Shown here in pieces: positions 1-9,012 of a stretch of DNA of 64,000 nt (the first letter of the stretch is position 1; each line of letters begins with the position of its first letter). The DNA is from Niastella yeongjuensis (GTDB lineage: Bacteria; Bacteroidota; Bacteroidia; Chitinophagales; Chitinophagaceae): positions 372,001 through 436,000 of the forward strand of contig NZ_FOCZ01000004.1 of NCBI RefSeq assembly GCF_900110245.1, written 5' to 3'. Under the pieces are notes generated by a model. The model made no database searches. It had not been told where the DNA came from and saw only the letters and a program-made list of their open reading frames with translations. The translations under genes and the position numbers were made by a program.

Positions 1-921
1 AGCAAAATACTCCAGGTAATTCTGGTATTCACCGGCATGGTGGCTTTGACCTTCAAAACGGAAATAGTATTTAATGGTCTTATCGCCCCATTGCACGATC
101 TTCTCTTCACCGGTTTTATCAGTGATCGCATAACGCAGTTCATGATAATCGGCCTGAGAAGCACCTTCGGTACCCCGTAAGATCACACTCATACCGCTGT
201 CTCGTTGTGCCGGCTGAATAGGTCCGGTATAAGCACCGCTTACGCGGGCAATGCGGCCATCTGTTGCCCTGAAAATAAAGTGCATGGTATCTTCGTTTTT
301 CAGACCAGCCGTTTTTCCGTTGCTGCTGATCATGCCATAGCCCATTACTTCTTCCACCTCAGGCAGGTACCAACGGATAAAATCTACCGGATGGCTTAAA
401 CCGCCATAGAGCCATTTGAACGCATTTTCCAACGCCCATGGTTTTTCTAAAAACCAGCGATGGTCGGCATGATAATGGCTTTCCACGGTGATCAGGTCAC
501 CTATCAAACCAGCTTCAAAATCTTTCCGTTGTCTTTTAGCCGGCTCAAAAAACCGGGAGCTTTGTCCTACAAATAATTTCTTACCGGTTTTCTGTTGCAG
601 ATCGAGCAACTCCTTTGCTGTAGACAGGTCATCTATCAACGGCTTGGTACAGATCACGTGTTTGTTGGCCAGCAATGCCTGTTTAATATGCGCGGCATGC
701 CATTTATCAGGTGTATATATGGCAATGATATCGATCTCCGGGTCATTCAGCATATCTTCATACTTAGTGGTATAATTGAAGAACTGAAACTCTTTGCTGC
801 GGTGTTTGCACAGTTCTTCATTCATATCACAAATGGTTTTCAGGTTCACCTTGCTGCTGTTCAGCGCGGCAGACATAGTACTACGTCCTTCACCTAACCC
901 TAAGATTCCGAGATTCAACAT
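1..921 (-). CDS. Gfo/Idh/MocA family oxidoreductase (3' end cut by window edge)
   Basis: NAD(P)-dependent sugar or cyclitol dehydrogenase family. The ATG is at 919-921 and the frame stays open to base 1, giving 307 codons; family members usually run about 370-390, so the last 60-80 residues lie outside. An N-terminal Rossmann motif GLGEGRS is visible at residues 8-14, and the family's catalytic lysine is in CTKPL (Lys93). The C-terminal beta-sheet domain begins near residue 120. No signal peptide is visible, so it should be cytoplasmic. It is the last visible gene of the PUL run, 22 bases after the GH141-like gene. It probably oxidises a released sugar or lactone; the substrate cannot be read from the sequence. 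Confidence 0.9.
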   Translation of the reverse strand, partial: MLNLGILGLGEGRSTMSAALNSSKVNLKTICDMNEELCKHRSKEFQFFNYTTKYEDMLNDPEIDIIAIYTPDKWHAAHIKQALLANKHVICTKPLIDDLSTAKELLDLQQKTGKKLFVGQSSRFFEPAKRQRKDFEAGLIGDLITVESHYHADHRWFLEKPWALENAFKWLYGGLSHPVDFIRWYLPEVEEVMGYGMISSNGKTAGLKNEDTMHFIFRATDGRIARVSGAYTGPIQPAQRDSGMSVILRGTEGASQADYHELRYAITDKTGEEKIVQWGDKTIKYYFRFEGQSHHAGEYQNYLEYFA

Positions 922-943
922 ATAATAAGTTTATACAGTTAGT

Positions 944-2821
944 TTAATTTTTTATTGCTTTATACGCTTCTTCCAACCCTGCCCTGTTTTTTATACTATC
1001 CGCCACCTTGGGTCCATTGTTCTCCCAGGTATTACCCGGGCCATTGGAGTTCTTCAGGTATTTCTCCACTTCCGTCCAGTTATCTTTTAACTGGATGTAG
1101 GCAGAACCTTCATCGAGATAGAGATAAAAGAAATGGTTGGGATCATGGGCATAAGGCGCTTTCAGGATCGTGTGCACCGCATTCTCACTGATCACCGAAC
1201 CGGGCATGGCCGACAATGTATAGATGCCGCTTACATCATACATATGTTTGGCATAATGATGCACCAGGTTGGCATGAATGCGGTTTTCCCGGGCCGCATT
1301 GATGGTTTTCGTCCAGCCCCAGCCTACGCAAATACCACTATAAGGAAGATCGCTTAATTCGTTGTGATCGATATTGATCCCCTGCACATAACCGGCACTG
1401 ATACCTACGCAACCCCAGTCTTCATTGGCGCAATTGGTAATAAAACAATTGCTGATGGTAAGCTTGCGGCACAATTCCCGAACATCACCCGGATTGTAGG
1501 GCAGGTGTGTTTCAAAACCCGGATCAGAGAACATGCCGGCCTGTATAGCAGTACCCGCAATGTCGTGGAAAGTGCAACCCACAATGGTATCGTATTGGGT
1601 GCCTTTAATATAATCGAGACCGGTAGCCGCCATGTGCGAGAAATTACAACGCTCAAAACCGGTGTTGTGTACGAATTGTAATTCTACCCCGCCAGGTTGA
1701 CGGCCGATCCAGCCCTGGTTTTCCAATCCTCTTTTATCAGGCGTGCCGGGTATTTTCAACTTGTAAGCATCCAGCAAAAACATACCGGCCTGTAACGGCA
1801 CATGACCGGCCTGCGAAGGACGCAGCCAGGTAGCATGTTTAAAGTCGATGCCTTTGAAATATACATGCGACACGGGTTCATCGATGGTCCCTTCCACCCG
1901 GACAATGGTTTGTAAATACGGGGCTACCACTTGCGCAGTACTCATATTTTCATTGTTGCGTGGCCAGTATACGATCTGTTGGTTCTTTACATCCAAATAC
2001 CATTCACCAGGCTCATCGAGAAATTCGATGGCATTGGTGAGAAAGAAAGCCGAGTTACCGGTTTTCTGCGAGATCCACGGCGCAGGCCAGGGATGCTCTG
2101 ACTGTATACGGCTCTCGGGTTGACAAAAACTCAACAAGGCACTATCACCTTTTACCGTAACCGATTTTACCCGTAGAATAGCAATAGCCCACCATTGGTG
2201 AATAAACATTTCCAGCCCCGCTGCTTTTTCCCAACCCGCTGTTTTGGGTTTGGGGATCCAGCATTGTTGCGTTTCATGATTCCAGGAAAGAATGCGGTTC
2301 ATGCTATCGGCATTGCGATCACGGGCGCGAATGGCCTTCTGATCGTTTACCCATAACTGCCGGAAGTCGAGCAGCCGGCCCGCTTCTACAGGCGCATCGG
2401 CCACCCATACTTTTCCTTGTGCCGCAGCAGGCAAACCAGGAATTTTCCCGGTGGCTTTCCGCCAGCCTTTTACTGACAACCCGCCGCTGAACACTGGTTT
2501 AGCACCAGGCGCAGCTTCTATAACAGTTGGGCTTTCAGGTGTACCCGAATCTTCGGGCCGCACAAACAGCGGTTCACTAAATGCATACACGCCGTTTTCA
2601 ACCACAATATGTATTCCGTTTGTAATACCCGGTTCTTTTAACCGGCGCATTTCCCTGGCCTTACGTAATGCCATGGCTATGGTAGCCATGGGTTTTTCTT
2701 TTGTTCCGGGATTCGTATCAGCCCCACCAGGCGCTACATAAATGTCAGCAGCCTGTACAGTTAATCCAATAAACCAGGTGAAAAAAGAGCAAGCAATCGT
2801 GTATTTAAATAGTCGTTTCAT
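944..2821 (-). CDS. Exported right-handed beta-helix glycoside hydrolase, GH141-like
   Basis: A 625-residue protein with an N-terminal signal peptide ending near residue 24 (VQAAD). It opens with a segment typical of beta-helix hydrolases (VAPGGADTNPGTKEKPMAT), then PEDSGTPESP and a 'FSGG' turn. From about residue 300 a parallel beta-helix follows, with rungs such as GIDFKHATW and ISAGYVQGINIDHNELSD, and ends with YLYLDEGSAY. This architecture and length resemble GH141, whose characterised Bacteroides member is an alpha-L-fucosidase acting on RG-II; xylanase activity is also known in the family. The family assignment is by eye. It could be an unclassified beta-helix hydrolase. It lies 20 bases after the isomerase-like gene, in the same operon. 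Confidence 0.75.
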   Translation of the reverse strand: MKRLFKYTIACSFFTWFIGLTVQAADIYVAPGGADTNPGTKEKPMATIAMALRKAREMRRLKEPGITNGIHIVVENGVYAFSEPLFVRPEDSGTPESPTVIEAAPGAKPVFSGGLSVKGWRKATGKIPGLPAAAQGKVWVADAPVEAGRLLDFRQLWVNDQKAIRARDRNADSMNRILSWNHETQQCWIPKPKTAGWEKAAGLEMFIHQWWAIAILRVKSVTVKGDSALLSFCQPESRIQSEHPWPAPWISQKTGNSAFFLTNAIEFLDEPGEWYLDVKNQQIVYWPRNNENMSTAQVVAPYLQTIVRVEGTIDEPVSHVYFKGIDFKHATWLRPSQAGHVPLQAGMFLLDAYKLKIPGTPDKRGLENQGWIGRQPGGVELQFVHNTGFERCNFSHMAATGLDYIKGTQYDTIVGCTFHDIAGTAIQAGMFSDPGFETHLPYNPGDVRELCRKLTISNCFITNCANEDWGCVGISAGYVQGINIDHNELSDLPYSGICVGWGWTKTINAARENRIHANLVHHYAKHMYDVSGIYTLSAMPGSVISENAVHTILKAPYAHDPNHFFYLYLDEGSAYIQLKDNWTEVEKYLKNSNGPGNTWENNGPKVADSIKNRAGLEEAYKAIKN

Positions 2822-2841
2822 CTTACGTTATAATTCTCCTG

Positions 2842-3717
2842 CTATTGAAAGATCGATTTCATATAAGCTACATTTGCGCTGAAATTTCTTTTTACGTTTC
2901 TGGGATCACTTTGATCGCGTGAACGCTCGATCACCAGCCACCCTTTGTAACCAATTTTATCGAGCACCTGTTTTACCTGGTTCATATTAATGGTTTTATC
3001 GTTCTGCAGCCATACACTGTCTTTATTGGTGCAATGGATCTGACAGATGTGGCTACCCAGTATTTCTATTTCTTTGCACAGATCTCTTCCGTTTTGTACG
3101 GCGTTGGAAAAGTTGAAATAGATCTGAACTGCAGGCGAACCGATATCTTTCAACAGTTGTAATTCTTCAGTAGCACTCAAAGCAGTTTCAACACCAATCA
3201 CCACACCCGCCTGCTCTGCTATTTTACCTACTTCTTTCAGACGTGATACAACCGCTGGTCTTAAGTTAGGGTATTTAACCAGATCTCCTTTGATGCCCAG
3301 GGGAAGAAAACCAACTTTAATATTCATCTTCTTCATGGTATTGATACAGTCCTGCACCGCTTTCACCGCAGTAGGCCGCTCAGGGAACGATTGTGCATAA
3401 AAACCAGTCATACCCAGGGAAGCTATTTCCAGGTTGTACTCTTTGGCTTTGTCCAGAAACAAATTGCGGATGGTATCATCAGCCAGTTTGCTATCGAACG
3501 TTTCGCGATCGCCCAATCCACCCATATCCACTTCTACGCCATCGGCGCCTAATTCTTTTGATAACTGGAATGCACTAAGCTTTTGTCTCTTCAAAATCAT
3601 AAGGTCTACAACGGCAATCTTATACCGCCCATTTGACTTTACCAGTTTTTGCGCAGATACAGTAAAGCCTGACAGTAATGTTACTAAAAGTGCAAATGTG
3701 AATACGTGATTCTTCAT
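2842..3717 (-). CDS. Exported sugar phosphate isomerase/epimerase-like TIM-barrel protein
   Basis: A 291-residue member of the AP_endonuc_2/xylose-isomerase-like TIM-barrel superfamily. Visible strands include GADGVEVDMGGLG, VVIGVETAL (metal-ligand glutamate), CQIHCTN (histidine ligand) and WLVIERSRD (glutamate). A clear signal peptide (residues 1-22, ending VSAQ) places it in the periplasm, where phosphorylated sugars are not expected; the phosphate in the family name is probably irrelevant here. Paralogues in Bacteroidota PULs are often annotated this way without a known substrate. It sits between the esterase and the GH141-like gene. It may epimerise or isomerise a free sugar before uptake; that role is inference. 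Confidence 0.85.
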   Translation of the reverse strand: MKNHVFTFALLVTLLSGFTVSAQKLVKSNGRYKIAVVDLMILKRQKLSAFQLSKELGADGVEVDMGGLGDRETFDSKLADDTIRNLFLDKAKEYNLEIASLGMTGFYAQSFPERPTAVKAVQDCINTMKKMNIKVGFLPLGIKGDLVKYPNLRPAVVSRLKEVGKIAEQAGVVIGVETALSATEELQLLKDIGSPAVQIYFNFSNAVQNGRDLCKEIEILGSHICQIHCTNKDSVWLQNDKTINMNQVKQVLDKIGYKGWLVIERSRDQSDPRNVKRNFSANVAYMKSIFQ

Positions 3718-3770
3718 TATAACGGGTTTAACTTATTCGTGAATCGGCATTGCAATCGTGAAACATCTAA

Positions 3771-5162
3771 CTACTTCCCCTTCCCTTCAAACTGCTTCTT
3801 CAACTCATCATAACCATGAATAGCATTCGCCGGTAATTTCTCACCATGATCGCCGAACACATACAAAGAAGTTTCGGGTTCAATGGTCACCTTGCTTTCA
3901 TCGAACTGGCCGGTTGTTTTATCTTTTACAGCTGTAAGGTCCAAATGAAAATGTTTGCCAATAAATTCATACAGAGCCGTGCGTTTATTGATGCCGTAAT
4001 CGTGTTTTTCATTGGGCAGGTGTACATTCTCTACCTGATCGGGTTTGCCATAATATCCATACATTTTTTTCAGGAAGGGAAATTCAACCTCGGGCACATG
4101 GGCCGTCCAGTCGCCCCCATCAGACACTACCAGTTGCGGACGCGGCGCCGCCATGGCAGCGATCTCAACGTTATTGGTACCATTGCCGCACAAATGCACC
4201 GGCATACCGCTTTCGCAAGGGCAGCCGCCGCTGTGGAACGAAGATACCATCACCACTGGCACCGTTAATTTGATGCGGTCATCCAGGGCTGTTACCAGCA
4301 TGGTATGGCTGCCCCCACCCGATCCTCCACTGATGGCCACCCGGCTGGTATCGACTTCTTTTAATTTCAGCATATAGTCCAGAATGCGAAACGCATTTAA
4401 CGTCTGGACCGTCATAGCCAGTGAGCGGCGATGATCTTCTGATTTAAATTGCAGCAGCGATTCTCCCCAGGCAAAGATGTCGTAACTGATGGCCATACAA
4501 CCCATGCGGGCCAGTGTGGCACAGCGGTACTGACAATCGGCTCGGTACCGGTGTTTTTCCCAGTGCCCGTCCGGACACAACACCACCGGGATCTTTCCTT
4601 TTATTTTTGCCGGTTTGTACAACGACGCGCAGGTATACACCCCGGGCAATACTTCAAATGCAATATTCTCTACTGTATATCCATCCATTTTACGCACAGG
4701 CGTAGTAATGGGTTTTGATACAGGCGCCGGCGGAACGGGCGATAACTGCAACGCCTGATACATGCATGCGCGTAATTCAGTTTTGCGCTTTTCCCAGCTG
4801 GCTACATCATTGTATAAGGAAGACAGGTACTCCAATTGCGCCTTACCCTCTTCCACTGTTTTTAAATGATATTGAAACGCACTGATCTTATAACTTTTGT
4901 CGCCTGTTTTACTGAACGACAGGTCCTGTGTAGCCAGCACATTGGTAAGTGTTTTCTCAACATCAGGACGAAAACGCCAGCGGGCATAGGTAACAAAATG
5001 ATCGTTTACCATAGCATCGCTGTACCGGATCTTGATACCATACTGGCCTTCAATTTCCGTTAACACCTGTTTCAACGGTTCGCGGTAAGCGTCGTCTGAA
5101 GTCTGGCTTCTGCCGTCCATCCATATTAACAAGCCACAAAGGATATAAAATAGTTTTCGCAT
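3771..5162 (-). CDS. STN/DUF4974-like domain fused to an acetyl-xylan-esterase-like alpha/beta hydrolase
   Basis: The start is placed at the ATG 5160-5162, giving a normal signal peptide (MRKLFYILCGLLIWMDGRSQ) and 463 residues; a longer in-frame reading from 5213 would hide it. Residues 25-95 look like the STN/DUF4974 fold of SusC-type receptors and anti-sigma factors (LKQVLTEIEGQYGIKIRYS ... LSFSKTGDKSYKI). Residues 100-145 form a linker. Residues 160-410 are an alpha/beta hydrolase with CPDGHWEKHRYRAD, nucleophile elbow SGGSGGGS (Ser281), Asp351 in GGDWT and His387 in EKHDYG. Likely role: removal of acetyl or other esters from pectin oligosaccharides in the periplasm. The domain pairing is unusual (see findings). 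Confidence 0.8.
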   Translation of the reverse strand: MRKLFYILCGLLIWMDGRSQTSDDAYREPLKQVLTEIEGQYGIKIRYSDAMVNDHFVTYARWRFRPDVEKTLTNVLATQDLSFSKTGDKSYKISAFQYHLKTVEEGKAQLEYLSSLYNDVASWEKRKTELRACMYQALQLSPVPPAPVSKPITTPVRKMDGYTVENIAFEVLPGVYTCASLYKPAKIKGKIPVVLCPDGHWEKHRYRADCQYRCATLARMGCMAISYDIFAWGESLLQFKSEDHRRSLAMTVQTLNAFRILDYMLKLKEVDTSRVAISGGSGGGSHTMLVTALDDRIKLTVPVVMVSSFHSGGCPCESGMPVHLCGNGTNNVEIAAMAAPRPQLVVSDGGDWTAHVPEVEFPFLKKMYGYYGKPDQVENVHLPNEKHDYGINKRTALYEFIGKHFHLDLTAVKDKTTGQFDESKVTIEPETSLYVFGDHGEKLPANAIHGYDELKKQFEGKGK

Positions 5163-5209
5163 CGTTATTATTTTAATAGAAACTAATCTGCTTTTGTCAC
5201 CACTCACCC

Positions 5210-6775
5210 TCACACTGCTCTCAATGTAACTTTCTCCTTCCTTCTCGCTTCCTTCCAGCCAGAGTACAGGAGGTTTTTATCCAGTACCGGTTTGGGGAAG
5301 AACAAACTGGCCACATAGCCTACAACAATCACCACCAGGTGGCTGTATACACCGAGCATCAATTTATCGTGACCGAAATTGTATTTACCAAAATCGAGCA
5401 AGAGGTGTTTATTGTTGCCTATTCCAATTTGGGTAGACGTCAAAAACGCATAGGAGGTAAACAGGATACAGGAAATAATGCCAATGGTAATACCCTGTTG
5501 GTTGGCACGGGCGCTGAAAATACCCAGCAGGAAAATACCCACAATACCACCGGAGAAGATCGCATACAGTGTAAATACAATTCCCAATACGCCTTCACTG
5601 CCGGCGTTGATATATAAACAACCAATGCCCATCGCAATCAAACCGGAGATCACTACGGTCCATCTGCCGGCTTTTAAATAAGCGGCATCAGACTGACCAC
5701 GACGCATTTTCTTATAATAATCTTCTACCCCTACAGCAGCCAGGCTGTTCAGGTCGGCACTCAAACTGCAAATGGCAGCTGAGATCATGGCTGAAAGGAT
5801 CAAGCCTCTTACACCAACGGGTAATTGGGTTCCAATAAAATAAGGGAATACCTGTTCGGGATGCAGCCCGGCGGGCAGCGGATTCTGTTTGTAAAAAACA
5901 AACAGCGCCGTACCAATGAACATAAACAGCATCCAAACAGGAACGGTGAGTAAGATACCCATCAAAGAAGCGCAAATGGCGCCTCTATCGGTTTTGGCGG
6001 TTAAATAACGTTGTACTACGGTTTGGTCGGTGCCATATTTCTGGATGGCATAAAACAATCCATTGATGGCCATTACCAGGAAGGTTACATGGGTAAGGTC
6101 AGCATCATAGGGGCCAAATCCTGTGCGGCCATTGGCTTTCGCCACCTGCCAGATCTCTGAAATACCGCCATGGGTAGAGAACAGGATCACAGTTATACAA
6201 ATAATTCCGGTAGCAAATAACATGAATCCCTGGAACACATCGAGCCAGATCACCGCTTCCATGCCGCCCATCAGGTTCACGCCAATGATGATCAACCCTA
6301 CCACCGCAATCATGATCATGGTATTGCCACCTATCATGCTATCCAGAGCCAGGGCCAGTAAGAACAGCACAGTACCCATACCGGAAAACTGCCGCAGCAC
6401 AAAGGCCAGCGAGCTGTAATAGCGGGCAAAAACGCCAAAACGTCTTTCAAAATATTCATAGGTGCTTAAACCAATTACCTTACGGTACAACGGAACAATA
6501 AACCAGATGGTGCCTAATAAAACAATGGGTACCATCAACCCCTGTACCAACAAGATCCAGTTACTGGTGAACCCGGTTCCCGGATATGCCAGAAAAGTTA
6601 CACTACTGATCAGTGTCGCCAATAACGACATGCCTATCGCCCAGGAAGGAACCCGGCCATGTGCCAGAAAGTAGGATTTAAAAGAATCCTGTTTTCGCGC
6701 AAACCGGTACCCTACATATAATGTCACCACCAGAAAAACAATGATGATGATATAATCCAACAATGATAAATTCAT
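5210..6775 (-). CDS. Sodium:solute symporter (SSS family)
   Basis: A 521-residue polytopic inner-membrane protein with about 13 hydrophobic helices and the SSS core pattern (LLATLISSVTFLAYPG in TM2; GGMEAVIWLDVFQG; SADLNSLAAVGVEDYY). The family imports sugars, sialic acid or organic acids with Na+. Its place directly after the kinase gene (30-base gap) and before the esterase suggests that it imports the acid sugar handled by the catabolic genes. SSS transporters accompany aldolases in several sialic-acid loci, an analogy that fits the ulosonic-acid idea. The substrate cannot be read from the sequence. Confidence 0.92.
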   Translation of the reverse strand: MNLSLLDYIIIIVFLVVTLYVGYRFARKQDSFKSYFLAHGRVPSWAIGMSLLATLISSVTFLAYPGTGFTSNWILLVQGLMVPIVLLGTIWFIVPLYRKVIGLSTYEYFERRFGVFARYYSSLAFVLRQFSGMGTVLFLLALALDSMIGGNTMIMIAVVGLIIIGVNLMGGMEAVIWLDVFQGFMLFATGIICITVILFSTHGGISEIWQVAKANGRTGFGPYDADLTHVTFLVMAINGLFYAIQKYGTDQTVVQRYLTAKTDRGAICASLMGILLTVPVWMLFMFIGTALFVFYKQNPLPAGLHPEQVFPYFIGTQLPVGVRGLILSAMISAAICSLSADLNSLAAVGVEDYYKKMRRGQSDAAYLKAGRWTVVISGLIAMGIGCLYINAGSEGVLGIVFTLYAIFSGGIVGIFLLGIFSARANQQGITIGIISCILFTSYAFLTSTQIGIGNNKHLLLDFGKYNFGHDKLMLGVYSHLVVIVVGYVASLFFPKPVLDKNLLYSGWKEARRKEKVTLRAV

Positions 6776-6805
6776 ATGGCAATTATAAAATGATAGCTCT
6801 CTTTT

Positions 6806-7960
6806 TTAAAAATCCCATAACCCGTCCGGCCATTGATAACTGCCGGGTTTAACCGTAATAAATAAATTAGGATCATTTGTCTGCATCCGCACCACACCCG
6901 GTGCCATTTCTTCCACGGGATAGAACCGGGTCAGATTTGACTGATTGATCAATGCCCAGGCGGTAGCGCCCCCTTCCACGATCAGCTCCTGCACCATGCT
7001 GCGTTGCAATACTTCATTCACCAGTCCGGCCATCTTTTCTTTCAGCTGACCGGCGCCAACGGCGGTATCCCTGGTGCTGTCTTCATGTATGGCCACAATG
7101 GCTTTTCCATGATATTTTACCAGGGCCACTACTTCATTGGCCCATTTCACATAACTGTAGGTACCGTTGTGCACCGATCTGATTATCTCATCGGGCATAT
7201 AGCACACAGGACCACCAGCAGCTTTTATTTGTTTGATGGTGTTACGGCTTTGCGAAAAAGTAGTTCCACACACAAACAAACTGAATGGCAGGCGTTCGGC
7301 CGGCGGTTCGCTTTTAGCAGGCCGTTTACCGGCCAGCATTTTATCCAGCATAGCGGTAAAGAAGCCAGCCGCACCAGCTATCAGCGTGGTGTTATCCATA
7401 CGGGTAGCCCAGGCCTGCAGGTCGGCCGTTTGAGTGGCCTCCCCTACTATAATGCCTGCGTCGGGTAATGTTTCATCAAATCTTTTCACATATACCGATC
7501 CCTCTCTGCTGCGCAGCATATCCAGGATGACTGAACTGCTGATGGCAAAATCAGGATCGTGTGCAAAACTGCTTTCATGCACAGGTTTTCCATGCAGGTA
7601 ATACTGGCCATTTTCAATCGTTCTGCCCAGTGCCGGATTGGCCGCTACCAATACCGCTTTTTTAAAACCGGTGAGCGACAATTGCGCCTGGATCTCCGCC
7701 AGCACATGTCCCCGTAAAACAGAATCTGTTTTTTTGAAGATCATGGCCGGCTGTAAGGCCAATAGTTCGCGGGTATGCTTTTGCATAACTGCAACCGCTT
7801 CCACTTCGGGTAACGACCGGGCATCTGTGGCTATAACAAACAGATCAGCATTGGTAGCCGTATTTACTTCGGTGCCCAGCTCTACGGTCAGGTTATAGCG
7901 TAAGCCAATACCCGCCAGCTCGGCAGCACCCGTAAAATCATCTGCGATCACCGCTATCAT
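6806..7960 (-). CDS. Four-carbon acid sugar kinase family protein (DUF1537), D-threonate kinase-like
   Basis: A 384-residue cytoplasmic protein with the two-domain DUF1537 layout. The N-terminal domain starts MIAVIADDFTGAAE and has KKTDSVLRGH near residue 75. The C-terminal nucleotide-binding domain has VEGGATAW and ends TVKPGSYQWPDGLWDF, matching the family's K-(S/P)-G-x-(F/Y)-G tail. Known members phosphorylate threonate or erythronate at O4, or 3-oxo-isoapionate in the apionate pathway. It overlaps the upstream pdxA-like gene by one base (TAATG), so the two are translationally coupled. That pairing matches the DtnK/PdxA2 D-threonate route. It is slightly shorter than the usual 410-430 residues. 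Confidence 0.88.
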   Translation of the reverse strand: MIAVIADDFTGAAELAGIGLRYNLTVELGTEVNTATNADLFVIATDARSLPEVEAVAVMQKHTRELLALQPAMIFKKTDSVLRGHVLAEIQAQLSLTGFKKAVLVAANPALGRTIENGQYYLHGKPVHESSFAHDPDFAISSSVILDMLRSREGSVYVKRFDETLPDAGIIVGEATQTADLQAWATRMDNTTLIAGAAGFFTAMLDKMLAGKRPAKSEPPAERLPFSLFVCGTTFSQSRNTIKQIKAAGGPVCYMPDEIIRSVHNGTYSYVKWANEVVALVKYHGKAIVAIHEDSTRDTAVGAGQLKEKMAGLVNEVLQRSMVQELIVEGGATAWALINQSNLTRFYPVEEMAPGVVRMQTNDPNLFITVKPGSYQWPDGLWDF

Positions 7961-9006
7961 TATGCTGGGTTTTGTTGTTTAATCCGGTGTTTACTTAATT
8001 GTACAGCAGCTTCGATGGCCAACACCATTGCGTCGGGGCTGGCAATGCCTTTACCCGCAATTTCAAAGGCGGTGCCGTGGTCAACCGAAGTACGGATGAT
8101 GGGCAGACCCATGGTGATGTTCACACCTTTCACACTGTCCATTTGTTTTTTCTCGGCATTCCATTTAAACCCGGTGAGTTTAAATGGAATATGTCCCTGG
8201 TCGTGGTACATAGCCACAATACCACCATAGGTACCGGTTGCTGCTTTCGAGAACAACGTATCAGCCGGTACAGGACCGTCTACATCATATCCCATTTTGC
8301 GGGCTTCTTCCACCGCTGGTTTTATTTCGCCATCATCTTCGGTCCCAAACAAACCGCTGTCACCTGCATGCGGATTCAAACCGGCCACACCAATTTTTGT
8401 ATTGGTAGCACCCAGCGACAGAATGCCGTTGTGCAACAATTCAATCACCTGTATAATGCGGTCTTTTTTTACCAGGTCGCAAGCCTCGCGCAACGATACG
8501 TGGGTTGACACGTGGATCACGCGCATATTCTCTTCCACCAGCAGCATCGCATATTTCCTGGTGCCGGTATAGTGAGCATAGATCTCTGTATGACCGGCAA
8601 AGTGATGCCCGGCCTCGTTGATCGATTTTTTATTGATGGGACCTGTTACGGTTGCGTCTACATCACCCGCCAGTGCCAGCTCAATTACTTTTTTCACGGC
8701 TTCGAAAGAAGCGGCACCTGCCATGGCCGAGATCTCGCCAAATTGCAGCTTGCCCATGTCTACATTCTTCAGATCAAACACATCGATAACGCCTGGGGTA
8801 AAAGTAGCATCGGCCACTTTAGTAATGGCGTTTACTTTAGCCGATAATTTCAACCGGGTAATGATATCATTGAACACGCCGGCATCGCCTACGACCAGCG
8901 GGCGGCAAATTGCGTGGATCTTTTCATTCAATAATGCTTTAACGGCAATCTCCGGTCCAATACTGGCCGGGTCACCCATGGTAATACCTACAATCGGTTT
9001 CTGCAT
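7960..9006 (-). CDS. pdxA: PdxA-family 4-phosphate dehydrogenase, probably catabolic (PdxA2 type)
   Basis: A 348-residue cytoplasmic NAD-dependent dehydrogenase. It starts MQKPIVGITMGDPASIGPE. The metal ligands line up with E. coli PdxA: His169 (STHV), His213 (LNPHAGDSG) and His268 (YHDQGHIPFK); substrate-site GHT is at 138-140. The biosynthetic enzyme oxidises and decarboxylates 4-phosphohydroxythreonine in vitamin B6 synthesis. The PdxA2 paralogue converts D-threonate 4-phosphate to dihydroxyacetone phosphate and CO2. Here it sits between a DUF1537 kinase (1-base overlap) and a DapA-like gene (6-base gap), with no B6 genes nearby, so the catabolic role is preferred. The histidine in DQGHIP also suggests the catabolic group (from memory). 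Confidence 0.9.
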   Translation of the reverse strand: MQKPIVGITMGDPASIGPEIAVKALLNEKIHAICRPLVVGDAGVFNDIITRLKLSAKVNAITKVADATFTPGVIDVFDLKNVDMGKLQFGEISAMAGAASFEAVKKVIELALAGDVDATVTGPINKKSINEAGHHFAGHTEIYAHYTGTRKYAMLLVEENMRVIHVSTHVSLREACDLVKKDRIIQVIELLHNGILSLGATNTKIGVAGLNPHAGDSGLFGTEDDGEIKPAVEEARKMGYDVDGPVPADTLFSKAATGTYGGIVAMYHDQGHIPFKLTGFKWNAEKKQMDSVKGVNITMGLPIIRTSVDHGTAFEIAGKGIASPDAMVLAIEAAVQLSKHRIKQQNPA

Positions 9007-9012
9007 GATAGT

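Noticed and set aside
3846-4268. A 140-codon plus-strand frame opposite the esterase gene, and similar frames opposite other enzymes
   Set aside because: They are antisense shadows of well-supported coding regions and encode no recognisable protein.
5163-5213. A longer N-terminus for the STN-esterase gene
   Set aside because: It would place 17 charged residues before a perfectly formed signal peptide that begins at the ATG 5160-5162.
6806-7960. OiaK-type kinase of the D-apionate pathway
   Set aside because: Attractive because GH140 would release apiose, but no RuBisCO-like or oxidoisomerase gene is present, while the PdxA2 partner is. It stays as an alternative only.
7960-9006. Biosynthetic PdxA for vitamin B6
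   Set aside because: No B6 genes are near; it overlaps a DUF1537 kinase gene and sits in a sugar operon, which fits the catabolic PdxA2 type.
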